A DNA stretch of 32,578 nt from Deltaproteobacteria bacterium (GTDB taxonomy: Bacteria > Desulfobacterota > DSM-4660 > Desulfatiglandales > HGW-15): assembly GCA_016932235.1 (NCBI GenBank), contig JAFGDF010000218.1:1-32578 (forward strand), read 5' to 3'. Every line of letters starts with the position of its first letter. Position 1 is the first letter of the stretch. The translations under genes were made by a program, and so were the position numbers. Below the pieces are notes generated by a model. It was not told the DNA's origin, did no database searches, and saw nothing but the letters and a program-made list of their open reading frames with translations. This document shows positions 15,954 to 24,000 of the stretch, in pieces.

Positions 15954-15986
15954 AGGAGACTGTCGGATAAAATCCGACAGTCTCCT
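15954..15986. repeat. REP-like palindrome, copy 5 (perfect)
   Basis: Arm AGGAGACTGTCGGAT, loop AAA, perfectly complementary arm. It has the same architecture as copy 1 (15-bp arms, AAA loop), with covarying changes in both arms: C-G replaced by A-T at one position and C-G by T-A at another. It lies between the MBL hydrolase and LysR genes. Confidence 0.85.
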
Positions 15987-16064
15987 AGGGATAAGGTATA
16001 AGGAAAAAGTTTTAAGGGAAATCCCAAGATGAAAATAACCTTTTTATAACTTCAGGTGTTTTCT

Positions 16065-16985
16065 ATGTCCTCCATCGATTTTGACCTTCGCCAAATGGAA
16101 ATCTTCTGCAAAGTGGTTGAGCTGAAGAATTTTTCTAAAGCGGCGGAGGCTGTTTTTCTTGCCCAGGCATCCGTGAGTGAAAGGATCTCCAACCTTGAAA
16201 AAATGGTCGGGGTAAAACTTCTCGACCGCCTGGGCAAAGAGGTCGTTCCCACCAGGGCCGGAGCTCTTTTTTATAAAAACGCGGTCCGGATGCTTGATAT
16301 GAAGAGGACCGCTGTTCTTGAGTTGGAAAACTTTATGGGTGTCATGCACGGTGAAATCGATATAGGGGGAAGCACCATACCTGGAGAATATATCCTTCCC
16401 GGATTACTGGCGGGATTCAGGAGACTTTACCCTGAGATAAGCGTAAATTTAATTGTAGCAAATACCGCGGAAATCAGAGACCGGTTAATGGCGGGCAGCC
16501 TCGAAATTGGCATCGTGGGTTCAATAGAGCTTCATAATAAAAATCTTGTTCACAAAGAACTCTGGCAGGATGAACTCGTTCTGGCGGTTTTGGAAAAACA
16601 TCGCTGGACAAGGAGCGGAGAGATAACCTTGGAAGAGCTTTCAAAAGAACCGTTCATTTCAAGGAGCCCCGGTTCAGGGACTCAAAGGACTCTTGAAGAT
16701 TATCTGAAAAGATTTTTACCGGACGGAATAGAATCATTAAATGTTGTTGCCAGTCTCGGAACATCAACTGCCGTTAAGGAGGGAATAAAATCGGGCCTGG
16801 GTGTTTCCATACTGTCCTCAAAGGCTGTTGACACGGAACTCAGGACAGGTATGCTCAAGATCGTGAAGGTAAAAGCTTTGCCAGGCCTCAAAAGACACTT
16901 CTTCCTCATAAATGATAGGAGAAGAACCGTTTCCCCGCTTTGTCAGGCATTAATGAATTTTCTGTCGGAGAGGAAATGTTTTTGA
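16065..16985 (+). CDS. LysR-family transcriptional regulator
   Basis: A DNA-binding regulator of about 306 residues. The N-terminal winged helix-turn-helix (about 5-63) shows FDLRQMEIFCKVVELKNFSKAAEAVFLAQASVSERISNLE (given in part), the LysR signature. The effector-binding domain follows from about 90 (GEIDIGGSTIPGEYILP, SLEIGIVGSIE, EGIKSGLGVSILS). The ATG at 16065 is preceded by AGGTG at 6 nt; a GTG nine bases upstream overlaps that site and is less likely. The HesA/ThiF-type gene follows on the same strand 66 bp downstream and may be its target. Its sequence resembles LysR proteins annotated as associated with selenium metabolism in anaerobic deltaproteobacteria, but no selenium gene is in the window, so that link is only a suggestion. 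Confidence 0.93.
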   Translation: MSSIDFDLRQMEIFCKVVELKNFSKAAEAVFLAQASVSERISNLEKMVGVKLLDRLGKEVVPTRAGALFYKNAVRMLDMKRTAVLELENFMGVMHGEIDIGGSTIPGEYILPGLLAGFRRLYPEISVNLIVANTAEIRDRLMAGSLEIGIVGSIELHNKNLVHKELWQDELVLAVLEKHRWTRSGEITLEELSKEPFISRSPGSGTQRTLEDYLKRFLPDGIESLNVVASLGTSTAVKEGIKSGLGVSILSSKAVDTELRTGMLKIVKVKALPGLKRHFFLINDRRRTVSPLCQALMNFLSERKCF

Positions 16986-17051
16986 TTTTAACATATTCTC
17001 TTGAAAAGATAAGCGCAGTCAATCATTCACACTCTGTTCGGAGATTGGGTC

Positions 17052-17933
17052 ATGGAAATGAAGTTAAATGCCGAAATAAATGACAGAATAAAAAAGAGAT
17101 CAATAAAATACCTGGATCCTGCGGAAAGAGAGCTTCAGGTCCTGGCGGAGAGTCACGCTATTGATATAGCGCATGAATTCAATTGCAGCGTCCGGAGTGT
17201 CTTTATTGAAGCATTGTCCTCCGGCGTATATCCGTTTCGATATGTTCGAAATCTTGGGATTATCACTGCCGAGGAACAGCTCGGGCTGGCGCAGTCAATT
17301 GTTGCCGTGATCGGAGCTGGAGGACTGGGAGGGCAGGTCATTCTTCTTCTGGCAAGGCTCGGCATCGGGGGGATTATTGTTGCAGATCATGACTCCTTTG
17401 ACGAAACGAATCTCAATCGCCAGGCGCTCAGCAGCAATGACGCCCTGGGAAAATCAAAATCCGACGAGGCAGCCCGCGTAATAGCCTCCGTTAATCCAGG
17501 TGTTGAAGTCGTTTCTCATCAGCTGAAATTTGAAGAGCAAACCGCTGAGATTATTCTGGGAGATTCGGACGTAGTAGTCGATGCGCTCGATAATATAATA
17601 ACACGCCTCCTGCTAGAGAAAGCCGCTAAAAAACTTCATATTCCCTTGGTTCACGGCGCTGTTGCGGGCCTTGAAGGTCAGGTAATGACCATTTTCCCCG
17701 AGGACAAAGGGCTGTCAAACCTTTATGGAGAAAAAGCCCATGAAAGAAAAGGTAAACGGGAAAGCCCGGAATCCGTTTTGGGTGTACCTGTCATGACTCC
17801 CAGCACGATAGCCTCCTTCCAGGTAATGGAAGTCCTCAAGATTATTCTTAAAAGAGGCAAACCCCTCAGAAACCGAATGCTCTACCTGGATCTGGAATCC
17901 GGAAAGATGAATGAGTTCACCTTTACGGCCTAG
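17052..17933 (+). CDS. HesA/MoeB/ThiF-family E1-like adenylating enzyme
   Basis: A 293-residue member of the ubiquitin-E1-like fold, which adenylates the C-terminus of a small sulfur-carrier (MoaD/ThiS-type) protein. The nucleotide-binding site is intact: VIGAGGLGG (86-94), ADHDSFDETNLNRQ (111-124, with the conserved Asp and Arg), KSKSDEA (about 134-140) and VVDALDN (175-181). An N-terminal helical extension of about 75 residues precedes it. The only cysteine is Cys45 in the extension, so the CxxC zinc pairs and catalytic cysteine of MoeB/ThiF are absent. It may only adenylate, or act with a partner. GGAGA precedes the ATG. It is downstream of the LysR gene, and its carrier-protein partner is not in the window. 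Confidence 0.88.
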   Translation: MEMKLNAEINDRIKKRSIKYLDPAERELQVLAESHAIDIAHEFNCSVRSVFIEALSSGVYPFRYVRNLGIITAEEQLGLAQSIVAVIGAGGLGGQVILLLARLGIGGIIVADHDSFDETNLNRQALSSNDALGKSKSDEAARVIASVNPGVEVVSHQLKFEEQTAEIILGDSDVVVDALDNIITRLLLEKAAKKLHIPLVHGAVAGLEGQVMTIFPEDKGLSNLYGEKAHERKGKRESPESVLGVPVMTPSTIASFQVMEVLKIILKRGKPLRNRMLYLDLESGKMNEFTFTA

Positions 17934-17969
17934 GAGTATGCCGGGCTTTCTCCGTCAGGCTTCGCCGCA

Positions 17970-19235
17970 TCACTCTTTTTCCAGCTCCTTTGCGCTACAC
18001 AGATAGTAATGCCGGGCGCACGCATTCTCGTCAAGCCTTGCCAGCAACCTCAGGGCCAGGGCCTTAACTGATTTCGCTTCCTTAACCCGCTCCCCTGCGT
18101 TCAGCAGAATATCACAGAGTTCAGCAGACCATTGCTCATCTTCATTTTCCAGGGCAACACGAGCGGCTTCAAGGACTCGGTCAGCGCCGCCGACCAGGGC
18201 AAGCTGCCTTTGTGCCCTGCTTTTGACAGGCATGAATCCCAGGTTGGTGGGATTGCCATCAAACCATCCTAGATACCCTGAAAAAATAGCACGGATACTC
18301 CAGGAGATTTTTCCGTAGAACTCCTGAAGCTGGGGACGTTCTCTCAGGTGCTCAGGCAGTTGCACATGTTCAATCAACTGATCCGGAGTGAGCCCGCGAT
18401 TCATTCCCTTTAAGGTCTCTTCGAGAATGAATTGGATGCCGTCGCGATAAGCCGTGATAGTTTCCCGGACAAGGGACTGACCGATGAGCGCGCGTGTATG
18501 CCCCGGAAGTAAAAATTCCGGGTCAAGGCTGAGTATTGTATTCAGGGAGTCGATCCATGCGCTGACATTGCGGTATTGTCCTCCTCTAATGGGATATATG
18601 TTCGGAAAACATTCGTAGTAATCGTCGCCGCAGCAAAGGACTTTTTCCTCCGGCAGCCAAACAAAGGTCTGGTCGTCCGCCTCGCCATCGGCGGCGATCA
18701 GGACAATGTCCGTCCCTTCGAATTGCAGGTTAAGATTCTTCTCCTCAAACAGCCTTGTCGGTCTGAGAACTACCGGGGCAGTGCCGGTGAGAAAAAGTGG
18801 CCCCACTCCGATGTTGATGGCCTCTTCCCCCGTAAGCCCTATCCCCCACTGCCTGGCACCTCTCAACATCGCGATATCCTGGATCAGTTCACTTTTGCCG
18901 TAAGGTTTTACGGTCATTTCCCGGGCCATAATCTCTTTGGCGTTCTTGGCCAAAACTCCAGCTCCGCTTATGTGGTCAGGATGGGTATGAGTATAGACCA
19001 GGAGGCTGATCGGCTTCGAGGTGGTTTTTTGAATTGCGGACAATGCCTCATGTGCTTCCACATCACAAAACAAGGAATCGATGAGCATGCAGGTTTTTTC
19101 GCCCACAATCAGAGTAAGATTATTCCCGGCACGGCTCGAGTAAAAGTACACTTTGTCCGTAATCTTCTGTATGCCGGGTTCTGTAAAATTTTCATTTTGC
19201 GCGATCAATTTTTCTTCGCCAATAAACCGTGTCAT
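17970..19235 (-). CDS. Alkylsulfatase-like MBL-fold hydrolase with dimerisation domain
   Basis: A 421-residue protein. The N-terminal MBL domain has THTHPDH (82-88), a central DGEADDQTFVWLPEEKVLCCGDDYY (given by key motifs EADDQ and GDD), and LLPGHTRAL. The following helical part contains YLGWFDGNPTNL, the hallmark of the dimerisation domain of linear alkylsulfatases of the SdsA/BDS1 type. Those enzymes release sulfate from alkyl sulfates. This protein ends soon after that domain and lacks the C-terminal SCP2-like domain of the roughly 600-residue enzymes. There is no export signal, whereas SdsA-type enzymes are exported, so a related but different substrate is possible. AAAGGAG lies 5 nt before the ATG. 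It is convergent with the ThiF-type gene and appears monocistronic. Confidence 0.85.
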   Translation of the reverse strand: MTRFIGEEKLIAQNENFTEPGIQKITDKVYFYSSRAGNNLTLIVGEKTCMLIDSLFCDVEAHEALSAIQKTTSKPISLLVYTHTHPDHISGAGVLAKNAKEIMAREMTVKPYGKSELIQDIAMLRGARQWGIGLTGEEAINIGVGPLFLTGTAPVVLRPTRLFEEKNLNLQFEGTDIVLIAADGEADDQTFVWLPEEKVLCCGDDYYECFPNIYPIRGGQYRNVSAWIDSLNTILSLDPEFLLPGHTRALIGQSLVRETITAYRDGIQFILEETLKGMNRGLTPDQLIEHVQLPEHLRERPQLQEFYGKISWSIRAIFSGYLGWFDGNPTNLGFMPVKSRAQRQLALVGGADRVLEAARVALENEDEQWSAELCDILLNAGERVKEAKSVKALALRLLARLDENACARHYYLCSAKELEKE

Positions 19236-19308
19236 ATAATCTCCTTTTGTATGAAATTACGTGAAATCATCAATCTCCTGATAGTTTTCACTTGAATTAC
19301 TATCCTGT

Positions 19309-19338
19309 TTTACCTAAGTTAATATCCAGATGTATAAG
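19309..19338 (+). promoter_or_regulatory. Candidate promoter for the MscS-corA pair
   Basis: TTTACC, 18-bp spacer, TATAAG, about 90 bp before the MscS-type start. Match is moderate. The rest of the 194-bp gap holds only the repeat fragment at 19391. Confidence 0.35.
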
Positions 19339-19390
19339 CCGGGATTAGAATATCATGAATCCTTTACATTGAAAACGATATCCTGACTAT

Positions 19391-19418
19391 CAAAATCCAC
19401 CATCAAATTTTCTCATAA
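19391..19418 (-). repeat. Fragment (half module) of the CCAAAATCCA dispersed repeat
   Basis: CAAAATCCACCATCAAATTT followed by TCTCATAA matches, in reverse orientation, the terminal half of the 52-bp module of copy 1 (9889-9916) with one or two differences. The other arm is missing. It ends directly at the AGGAG ribosome site of the MscS-type gene. Confidence 0.65.
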
Positions 19419-19429
19419 AGGAGAAACAG

Positions 19430-20557
19430 ATGGAAGCATTGCTACAATTCGAGATTGCCGGCAATAAACTATGGCGAATAGTAGCGCTGTTCGTTGTCAT
19501 ATTCATGGCATTAATTTTAGGTCGGATCGCCAAGCATATTTTGCAGGAATCAGCCATAAAATTCGATAACAGGAAAAATCTTCTCCTTGCCACTACTTTT
19601 ACAGCACTGGGGAGAAGCGCTGTTTTCATGTTTGCCGCCTTCGGAATAGCGATTGCTCTCTCCATCCTCGATCTAAAAGACAGAGTCGCGGTATTTTCGA
19701 ATACCGCGAGAGCCATACTTCTGACCATCGGCATCGGTTACTGCCTGTATTGGCTTGCTGAGATCCCCGGAATATGGTTTTCAAATCTGTCGAGGAAAAC
19801 TGGGAGCAGGCTTGATGACATGATGGCCCCTATCCTTAAAAAGAGCATCAGGGTAGCAGTAGTTATCCTGGTGCTGGTTCAGATCGCCCAGATCTTAAGC
19901 GATAAGCCCATTACGTCCATCATTGCAGGACTTGGGATCGGAGGCCTTGCCGTCGCCCTGGCGGCGCAGGACTCAATCAAAAATTTTTTCGGTTCCCTGG
20001 TCCTGTTTGTTGATAAACCGTTTGAGATCGGCGACAGGGTGGTGATCGACGGCCATGACGGTCCGGTTGAGGAAGTAGGACTCCGTTCCACAAAAATCCG
20101 AACCCTGGATGGGCATCTGATCACGGTCCCGAACGGGGAACTCGCCAACAAGACTATTCATAATATAGGGAAACGGCCATATATACGTCGGTTCACAAAT
20201 ATTACGATTACCTATGATACCCCTCCGGAAAAAATAGATCTTGCCCTGGAAATAATCAAGGAACTATTGGATAATCATGAGGGGATGAATAAAGACCTTC
20301 CTCCCAGAGTTTTTTTTAATGAATTCAACTCGGACTCGCTGAATATAATGGTGATCTATTACTACCATCCCCCTGATTATTGGAAATATGTCGCTTTCTC
20401 TGAAAAATTTAATAAAGAACTGTTCCGGCGATTTCAAAAGGCAGGCATAGATTTTGCGTTCCCGACCCAAACTATCTATCTGGCAGGCGATCCCGCCAGA
20501 CCTTTAAATATAGGCTCAGAGGACAGGGAGATGTCTGACATCCCGCAAAAGTGGTAA
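19430..20557 (+). CDS. MscS-family small-conductance mechanosensitive channel
   Basis: An inner-membrane channel that opens under membrane tension and releases solutes on osmotic downshock. It is 375 residues with four or five predicted membrane segments (about 17-31, 60-80, 93-112, 138-160 and the pore helix). The pore-lining TM3 region reads SIIAGLGIGGLAVALAAQDSIKNFFGS (by key parts GLGIGGLAVALAAQD), and the beta domain starts with DKPFEIGDRVVIDG and TLDGHLITVPNGEL. The first transmembrane region is slightly extended relative to E. coli MscS. AAGGAG is 6 nt before the ATG. The corA gene follows 42 bp downstream on the same strand, probably co-transcribed, which groups two ion or osmotic transport functions. 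Confidence 0.93.
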   Translation: MEALLQFEIAGNKLWRIVALFVVIFMALILGRIAKHILQESAIKFDNRKNLLLATTFTALGRSAVFMFAAFGIAIALSILDLKDRVAVFSNTARAILLTIGIGYCLYWLAEIPGIWFSNLSRKTGSRLDDMMAPILKKSIRVAVVILVLVQIAQILSDKPITSIIAGLGIGGLAVALAAQDSIKNFFGSLVLFVDKPFEIGDRVVIDGHDGPVEEVGLRSTKIRTLDGHLITVPNGELANKTIHNIGKRPYIRRFTNITITYDTPPEKIDLALEIIKELLDNHEGMNKDLPPRVFFNEFNSDSLNIMVIYYYHPPDYWKYVAFSEKFNKELFRRFQKAGIDFAFPTQTIYLAGDPARPLNIGSEDREMSDIPQKW

Positions 20558-20599
20558 AAGAAGCTTGACTTCCACGGTAATAACCTCAGGAGGTAATCC

Positions 20600-21664
20600 A
20601 TGTTCGGGTCATTAAAAAAAGTATCCAAAAAACCGGGACTCCCGCCCGGCACTTTGATCCATATCGGTGAAAAAAAGGCCGATAAAATAGGAATCCGTGT
20701 CATAGATTATAATGAAACCGCAATTAAAGAAATTGAATTGGATTCAATCGAGGACTGCTTTGCATATAAAGAGAAACCAAGCGTGACATGGATCAACATC
20801 GACGGCCTTCATGACGTTGAGCTGATTGAAAAAATAGGCAAGCAATTTGACATTCACCCACTTGTTCTCGAAGACATCGTTCATACAGATCAGCGTCCCA
20901 AGATTGAAGTCTTTGATTCTTATCTTTTTATCATCTCAAAAATGCTTTTTTTCAATAAAGAACAAAACCGCATTATCACGGAACAGTTCTCCCTTATACT
21001 CGGGCCGAATTATGTGATCACATTTCAGGAAATGACAGGGGATGTTTTTAATCCGGTAAGGGAAAGACTAAGGAAAAAGACAGGGCGGTTCAGGACAACA
21101 GGACCGGACTACCTGGCATATGCCCTTATAGACGCTATTGTGGATAACTACTTTATAGTCCTTGAAAAGATCGGCGAAGACATCGAATCCCTGGAAGAAG
21201 ATCTGGCAGAAGAGCCTGATAATTATACGCTTCAGAAAATCCATAACCTTAAAAGAGAATTGATTTTTCTTCGCAAATCGGTCTGGCCGTTAAGGGAGGT
21301 TATTACCAGTATGACACGGGATGAATCGAGCCTGATCAAGGAAAACACCATCATTTTCATCCGGGACGTATATGATCATACGGTTCAGGTAATTGACGTT
21401 ATTGAGACTCACAGGGATATGGTTTCAGGGATGCTGGATCTTTATCTGTCCAGTGTCAGCAACCGCATGAATGAAGTGATGAAGGTCTTGACCATTATCG
21501 CGACTATTTTCATACCCATAACCTTTATAGCCGGGGTATACGGCATGAATTTCGAGCTGATGCCCGAACTTAAATGGCGGCTGGGCTACCTCTTTGCCTG
21601 GGGGATCATGCTTGTGATCGCCATCATAATGATCATATATTTTAAAATGAAGAAGTGGCTTTAG
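20600..21664 (+). CDS. corA: CorA magnesium/cobalt transporter
   Basis: An inner-membrane divalent cation channel-transporter, 354 residues. The N-terminal two-thirds is the cytoplasmic alpha/beta and long-helix funnel (VTWINIDGLHD, IHPLVLEDIVHTDQRPKIE, KRELIFLRKSVWPLRE). Two membrane segments end the protein (about 293-311 and 327-347), with the family signature GMN in VYGMNFELMPEL in the periplasmic loop between them. The short positively charged C-terminus KMKKWL is typical. AGGAGGT gives a strong ribosome site. It follows the MscS gene on the same strand. After it, base composition changes sharply toward GC-rich DNA. Confidence 0.96.
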   Translation: MFGSLKKVSKKPGLPPGTLIHIGEKKADKIGIRVIDYNETAIKEIELDSIEDCFAYKEKPSVTWINIDGLHDVELIEKIGKQFDIHPLVLEDIVHTDQRPKIEVFDSYLFIISKMLFFNKEQNRIITEQFSLILGPNYVITFQEMTGDVFNPVRERLRKKTGRFRTTGPDYLAYALIDAIVDNYFIVLEKIGEDIESLEEDLAEEPDNYTLQKIHNLKRELIFLRKSVWPLREVITSMTRDESSLIKENTIIFIRDVYDHTVQVIDVIETHRDMVSGMLDLYLSSVSNRMNEVMKVLTIIATIFIPITFIAGVYGMNFELMPELKWRLGYLFAWGIMLVIAIIMIIYFKMKKWL

Positions 21665-21757
21665 CGTCTGGCGGTTTATTGGACATACCCCCCAAACCGG
21701 ATCAAAAATATGCCTTAGGTATCGTCTTGACTGCCTGGTTGGCCGGCACCAAATGTG

Positions 21758-21824
21758 ACCGAGCGAAACGGGCCAGCCGGCCTATTCCGGCTCGCGTTCA
21801 TCCGTTTTTGTTAGGCCAAAGAGT
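21758..21824 (-). other. attC-like motif overlapping the methyltransferase stop codon
   Basis: On the minus strand the gene ends GGCCTAACAAA: the stop TAA lies inside GCCTAAC, a perfect match to the RYYYAAC end of integron attC sites. A GC-rich, partly self-complementary tract follows (GAGCCGGAATAGGCCGGCT, CGTTTCGCTCGG). I could not find the matching GTTRRRY end downstream, so this is at most a degenerate site. Confidence 0.25.
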
Positions 21825-22566
21825 GCGATCTGAACATGTAGATCGCCCAACCAAGCGTGTCGCGCCCCCAATGCAGGTATGCCGCCCTCGCCTTGCTCAC
21901 GCGCTCAACCACCTCAGCCAAGTCCGGATCATCTGGATGGGTGCGAGCGTACTCGGCTGTTGCGAACCATTGTAGGCCCTCATACCTGTCCCAGTCATCC
22001 TTGCTGCTCACGATGGTGTGAACGAGCTCCGTTCCTCGCCGCTCTCCGGCTTCTGCATTCGAGGAGTGGCTGCCGAAGTCCTCTCGCGCGCACCCGGATG
22101 CCTCCAGGTAATCACCTGACGGCTCCTGCTGCCAGTATGGCTCTCCCACGATCACCCAGCCGCCGGGCCTCACCATGCTGATCAGAGCTTCGAGAGTATT
22201 GGCATGCCCCCCGAATACCCAACTGGCACCGATACATGACGCCAGATCTAAGCTGTACGGCTTGTCTGGCCTGAAATCCGCACCATTCATCTGAGTGAAG
22301 GTGATGCCAGCACTTGGTACCCGTGCCTTGAGCCTTTTCTCTGCATCGGCGATGAAGAAAGGAGAAATGTCGATGCCCATGCCACGAACTCCATAGGCTT
22401 CCGCCAAGCGAATCAGGAACTCGCCCTTCCCACACGCAATGTCAACCACCTGCGCGTTCGTCGGGAGGCGCAGAAGCTCCACGAGACGCATCATTTTTCC
22501 CTCGCTCGTGGGATTGCATAGCACATGTTCACGGTGAGTGATGTCGTAGAACTTCCATGTGTCCAT
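21811..22566 (-). CDS. SAM-dependent methyltransferase, class I, probably horizontally acquired
   Basis: A cytoplasmic protein of about 251 residues with a Rossmann-type methyltransferase fold: VVDIACGKGEFLIRLAE (motif I), RGMGIDISPFFIADAEKR (acidic end of beta 2 in GIDIS), ASCIGASWVFGG (motif II region) and MVRPGGWVIVGEPYW (motif III region). Substrate is unknown; small-molecule methyltransferases have this layout. The ATG at 22566 has AAGGA 9 nt upstream; a TTG nine bases earlier is less likely. Codons are markedly GC-rich compared with all neighbours, the gene stands alone against the direction of flanking genes, and its stop overlaps an attC-like motif. Together these suggest lateral gain. 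Confidence 0.85.
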   Translation of the reverse strand: MDTWKFYDITHREHVLCNPTSEGKMMRLVELLRLPTNAQVVDIACGKGEFLIRLAEAYGVRGMGIDISPFFIADAEKRLKARVPSAGITFTQMNGADFRPDKPYSLDLASCIGASWVFGGHANTLEALISMVRPGGWVIVGEPYWQQEPSGDYLEASGCAREDFGSHSSNAEAGERRGTELVHTIVSSKDDWDRYEGLQWFATAEYARTHPDDPDLAEVVERVSKARAAYLHWGRDTLGWAIYMFRSHSLA

Positions 22567-22593
22567 GATTCTCAATCCTTCAAAATAGATTAG

Positions 22594-22635
22594 ACGGCAA
22601 TTTTGCCGTTATACAAGGTGGAAAAATCCCACCTT
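22594..22635. repeat. Two adjacent small hairpins upstream of the methyltransferase
   Basis: ACGGCAA-TT-TTGCCGT (22594-22609) and AAGGTGG-loop-CCACCTT (22615-22635) are both perfect 7-bp stems. They lie in the leader of the minus-strand methyltransferase gene. Role unknown. Confidence 0.45.
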
Positions 22636-22691
22636 CCTATCTGCGAAAAATGGGATTTATATCATTGGAACCTTATCCATTGTGAAACCGC

Positions 22692-22721
22692 TGAGACAAT
22701 GTTAGCTATAACATTGTCTCA
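22692..22721. repeat. Perfect 13-bp inverted repeat (operator or terminator candidate)
   Basis: TGAGACAATGTTA, loop GCTA, TAACATTGTCTCA, followed on the plus strand by TTTTGAATTTTG. A perfect stem of this length is not expected by chance. It could be a dimeric repressor site, or a terminator for plus-strand transcription. It lies about 125 bp upstream of the methyltransferase start. Confidence 0.6.
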
Positions 22722-22780
22722 TTTTGAATTTTGTTTTTATTATCATATACTGTAAATGTCAATGATTTCCAAGTATTTCT

Positions 22781-23019
22781 GATCCACCATCAAGGCGCCA
22801 TTCGACAGGCTCATGGCCCTGAGCGACGTCGAAGGGCTGCGTTGCCTGCGATCGCTCCTCTCGTTCGACCTGGAGGCTATCGACAAGCTTGCGGCGTATT
22901 ACTTATACGCTTCAGTCGGTGCTCCTTGCGCCTGTCATCTGGCACCTCGCTGGTGGCCATGGTTACACCAAAATCCAGCACCATTACGATATTGTCTGAG
23001 ATTTGGTGGTGGATTTTGG
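22781..23019 (+). repeat. Dispersed repeat element, copy 2 (compact form)
   Basis: Starts GATCCACCATCAA and ends with the 52-bp inverted-repeat module (22968-23019; CCAAAATCCA ... TGGATTTTGG). The left end is roughly complementary to the right end (TTGGTGGTGGATTTTGG), so the element has imperfect terminal inverted repeats. Inside are a TTCGAC..GTCGAA palindrome, a GCGATCG block, CCTGGAGGC and GCGGCGTATTACTTATACGC. It is more GC-rich than its surroundings, 239 bp long, with no convincing gene. This looks like a non-autonomous mobile repeat. Confidence 0.6.
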
Positions 23020-23111
23020 CGTATGCTATATATTTAACATTTTATAAACTGAGGGCAGAAGGCAGTATTCAGGTTGCATGAAAATTGGCCTGCAATATGA
23101 GGAAGGCATTG

Positions 23112-23138
23112 TTGACATTTTGTTTCTAATGATATTAT
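23112..23138 (+). promoter_or_regulatory. Candidate promoter of the mla operon
   Basis: TTGACA (23112-23117) and TATTAT (23133-23138), about 50 bp before mlaE. Hexamers are good but the spacer is only 15 bp, so strength is doubtful or an activator is needed. Confidence 0.4.
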
Positions 23139-23190
23139 GATTTTAAACTGTATTTATTTTCATCGCCTTATGAATAAGGACCTATGATAG

Positions 23191-23994
23191 ATGTCGATAT
23201 ATACTATCACATGCGATTCTCTTTCCGCCATCGGCCGACTGGCTGTTTTCCTGAATCAGGAATTCGGCAGGATCACCCTATTCTTCGCAGAAGGATTCAT
23301 CCATATCTTTTCAAGGCCCTTCCAGCTTACGAAGATAATCTACCAGATATATTTTATCGGCATGAAGTCCACATTCGTAATCTGCCTGACAGGCGCCTTT
23401 GCCGGCATGGTCCTGGGTCTTCAGGGATATTATACACTCATCAAGTTCGGATCGGAAGGTCTCCTGGGGGCCGCTGTTTCCCTCTCTCTTATCAGGGAAC
23501 TGGGGCCTGTTCTCACCGCTATTATGATAACGGCACGAGCCGGTTCGGCCATGGCCGCGGAAGTCGGCATTATGAGAATATCCGAACAGATCGATGCGCT
23601 CGAAACCATGAATATCAATCCCCTACGATTTCTTGTGAGTCCGAGAATCGCCGCGGGTCTTATAAGTTTTCCCCTTTTGACGGCCATTTTTGATGTCGTT
23701 GGAATATTTGGAGGATACTTAACCGGTTCGGGTCTCCTGGGGGTCAGCCCCGGGATCTATTTCGCCAGGGCGGAATCCAGTGTGCTTATGGAGGATATAA
23801 CCGGCGGTTTTATAAAGTCGATTATTTTTTCCATTATTGTGGTTACTGTCTGCTGTTATCAGGGATATTTCACCCACTTGCGTCTGAAGGGTTTCGGGGC
23901 AGAAGGCGTAAGCTATTCCACGACTTCAGCTGTTGTCATATCCTGCATAATGATCCTTGTGTCGGATTATGCATTAACATCCTTTCTTCTGTAG
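23191..23994 (+). CDS. mlaE: MlaE-family phospholipid ABC transporter permease
   Basis: The inner-membrane permease of the Mla system, which moves phospholipids between inner and outer membranes. It is 267 residues with five or six hydrophobic segments and the MlaE family pattern: VICLTGAFAGMVLGLQGY, LIRELGPVLTAIMITARAGSAMAAEVG (by key parts RELGPVLTA and RAGSAMAAE), EQIDALETMNINPLRFLVSPR, and a conserved C-terminal region ending in SDYALTSFLL. AAGGACC precedes the ATG at 8 nt. It is the first gene of mlaE-mlaF-mlaD-mlaC, all on the plus strand with gaps of 6, 16 and 27 bp. Confidence 0.96.
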   Translation: MSIYTITCDSLSAIGRLAVFLNQEFGRITLFFAEGFIHIFSRPFQLTKIIYQIYFIGMKSTFVICLTGAFAGMVLGLQGYYTLIKFGSEGLLGAAVSLSLIRELGPVLTAIMITARAGSAMAAEVGIMRISEQIDALETMNINPLRFLVSPRIAAGLISFPLLTAIFDVVGIFGGYLTGSGLLGVSPGIYFARAESSVLMEDITGGFIKSIIFSIIVVTVCCYQGYFTHLRLKGFGAEGVSYSTTSAVVISCIMILVSDYALTSFLL

Positions 23995-24000
23995 GTTTTT

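Noticed and set aside
15954..15986. REP-like palindrome as a rho-independent terminator of the MBL gene
   Set aside because: The hairpin is strong but no T-run follows on either strand, and the same element sits inside operons where termination would be harmful.
22781..23037. Plus-strand frames within the repeat between the methyltransferase and mlaE
   Set aside because: They arise from GC-rich repeat DNA, have no ribosome site and match no family.
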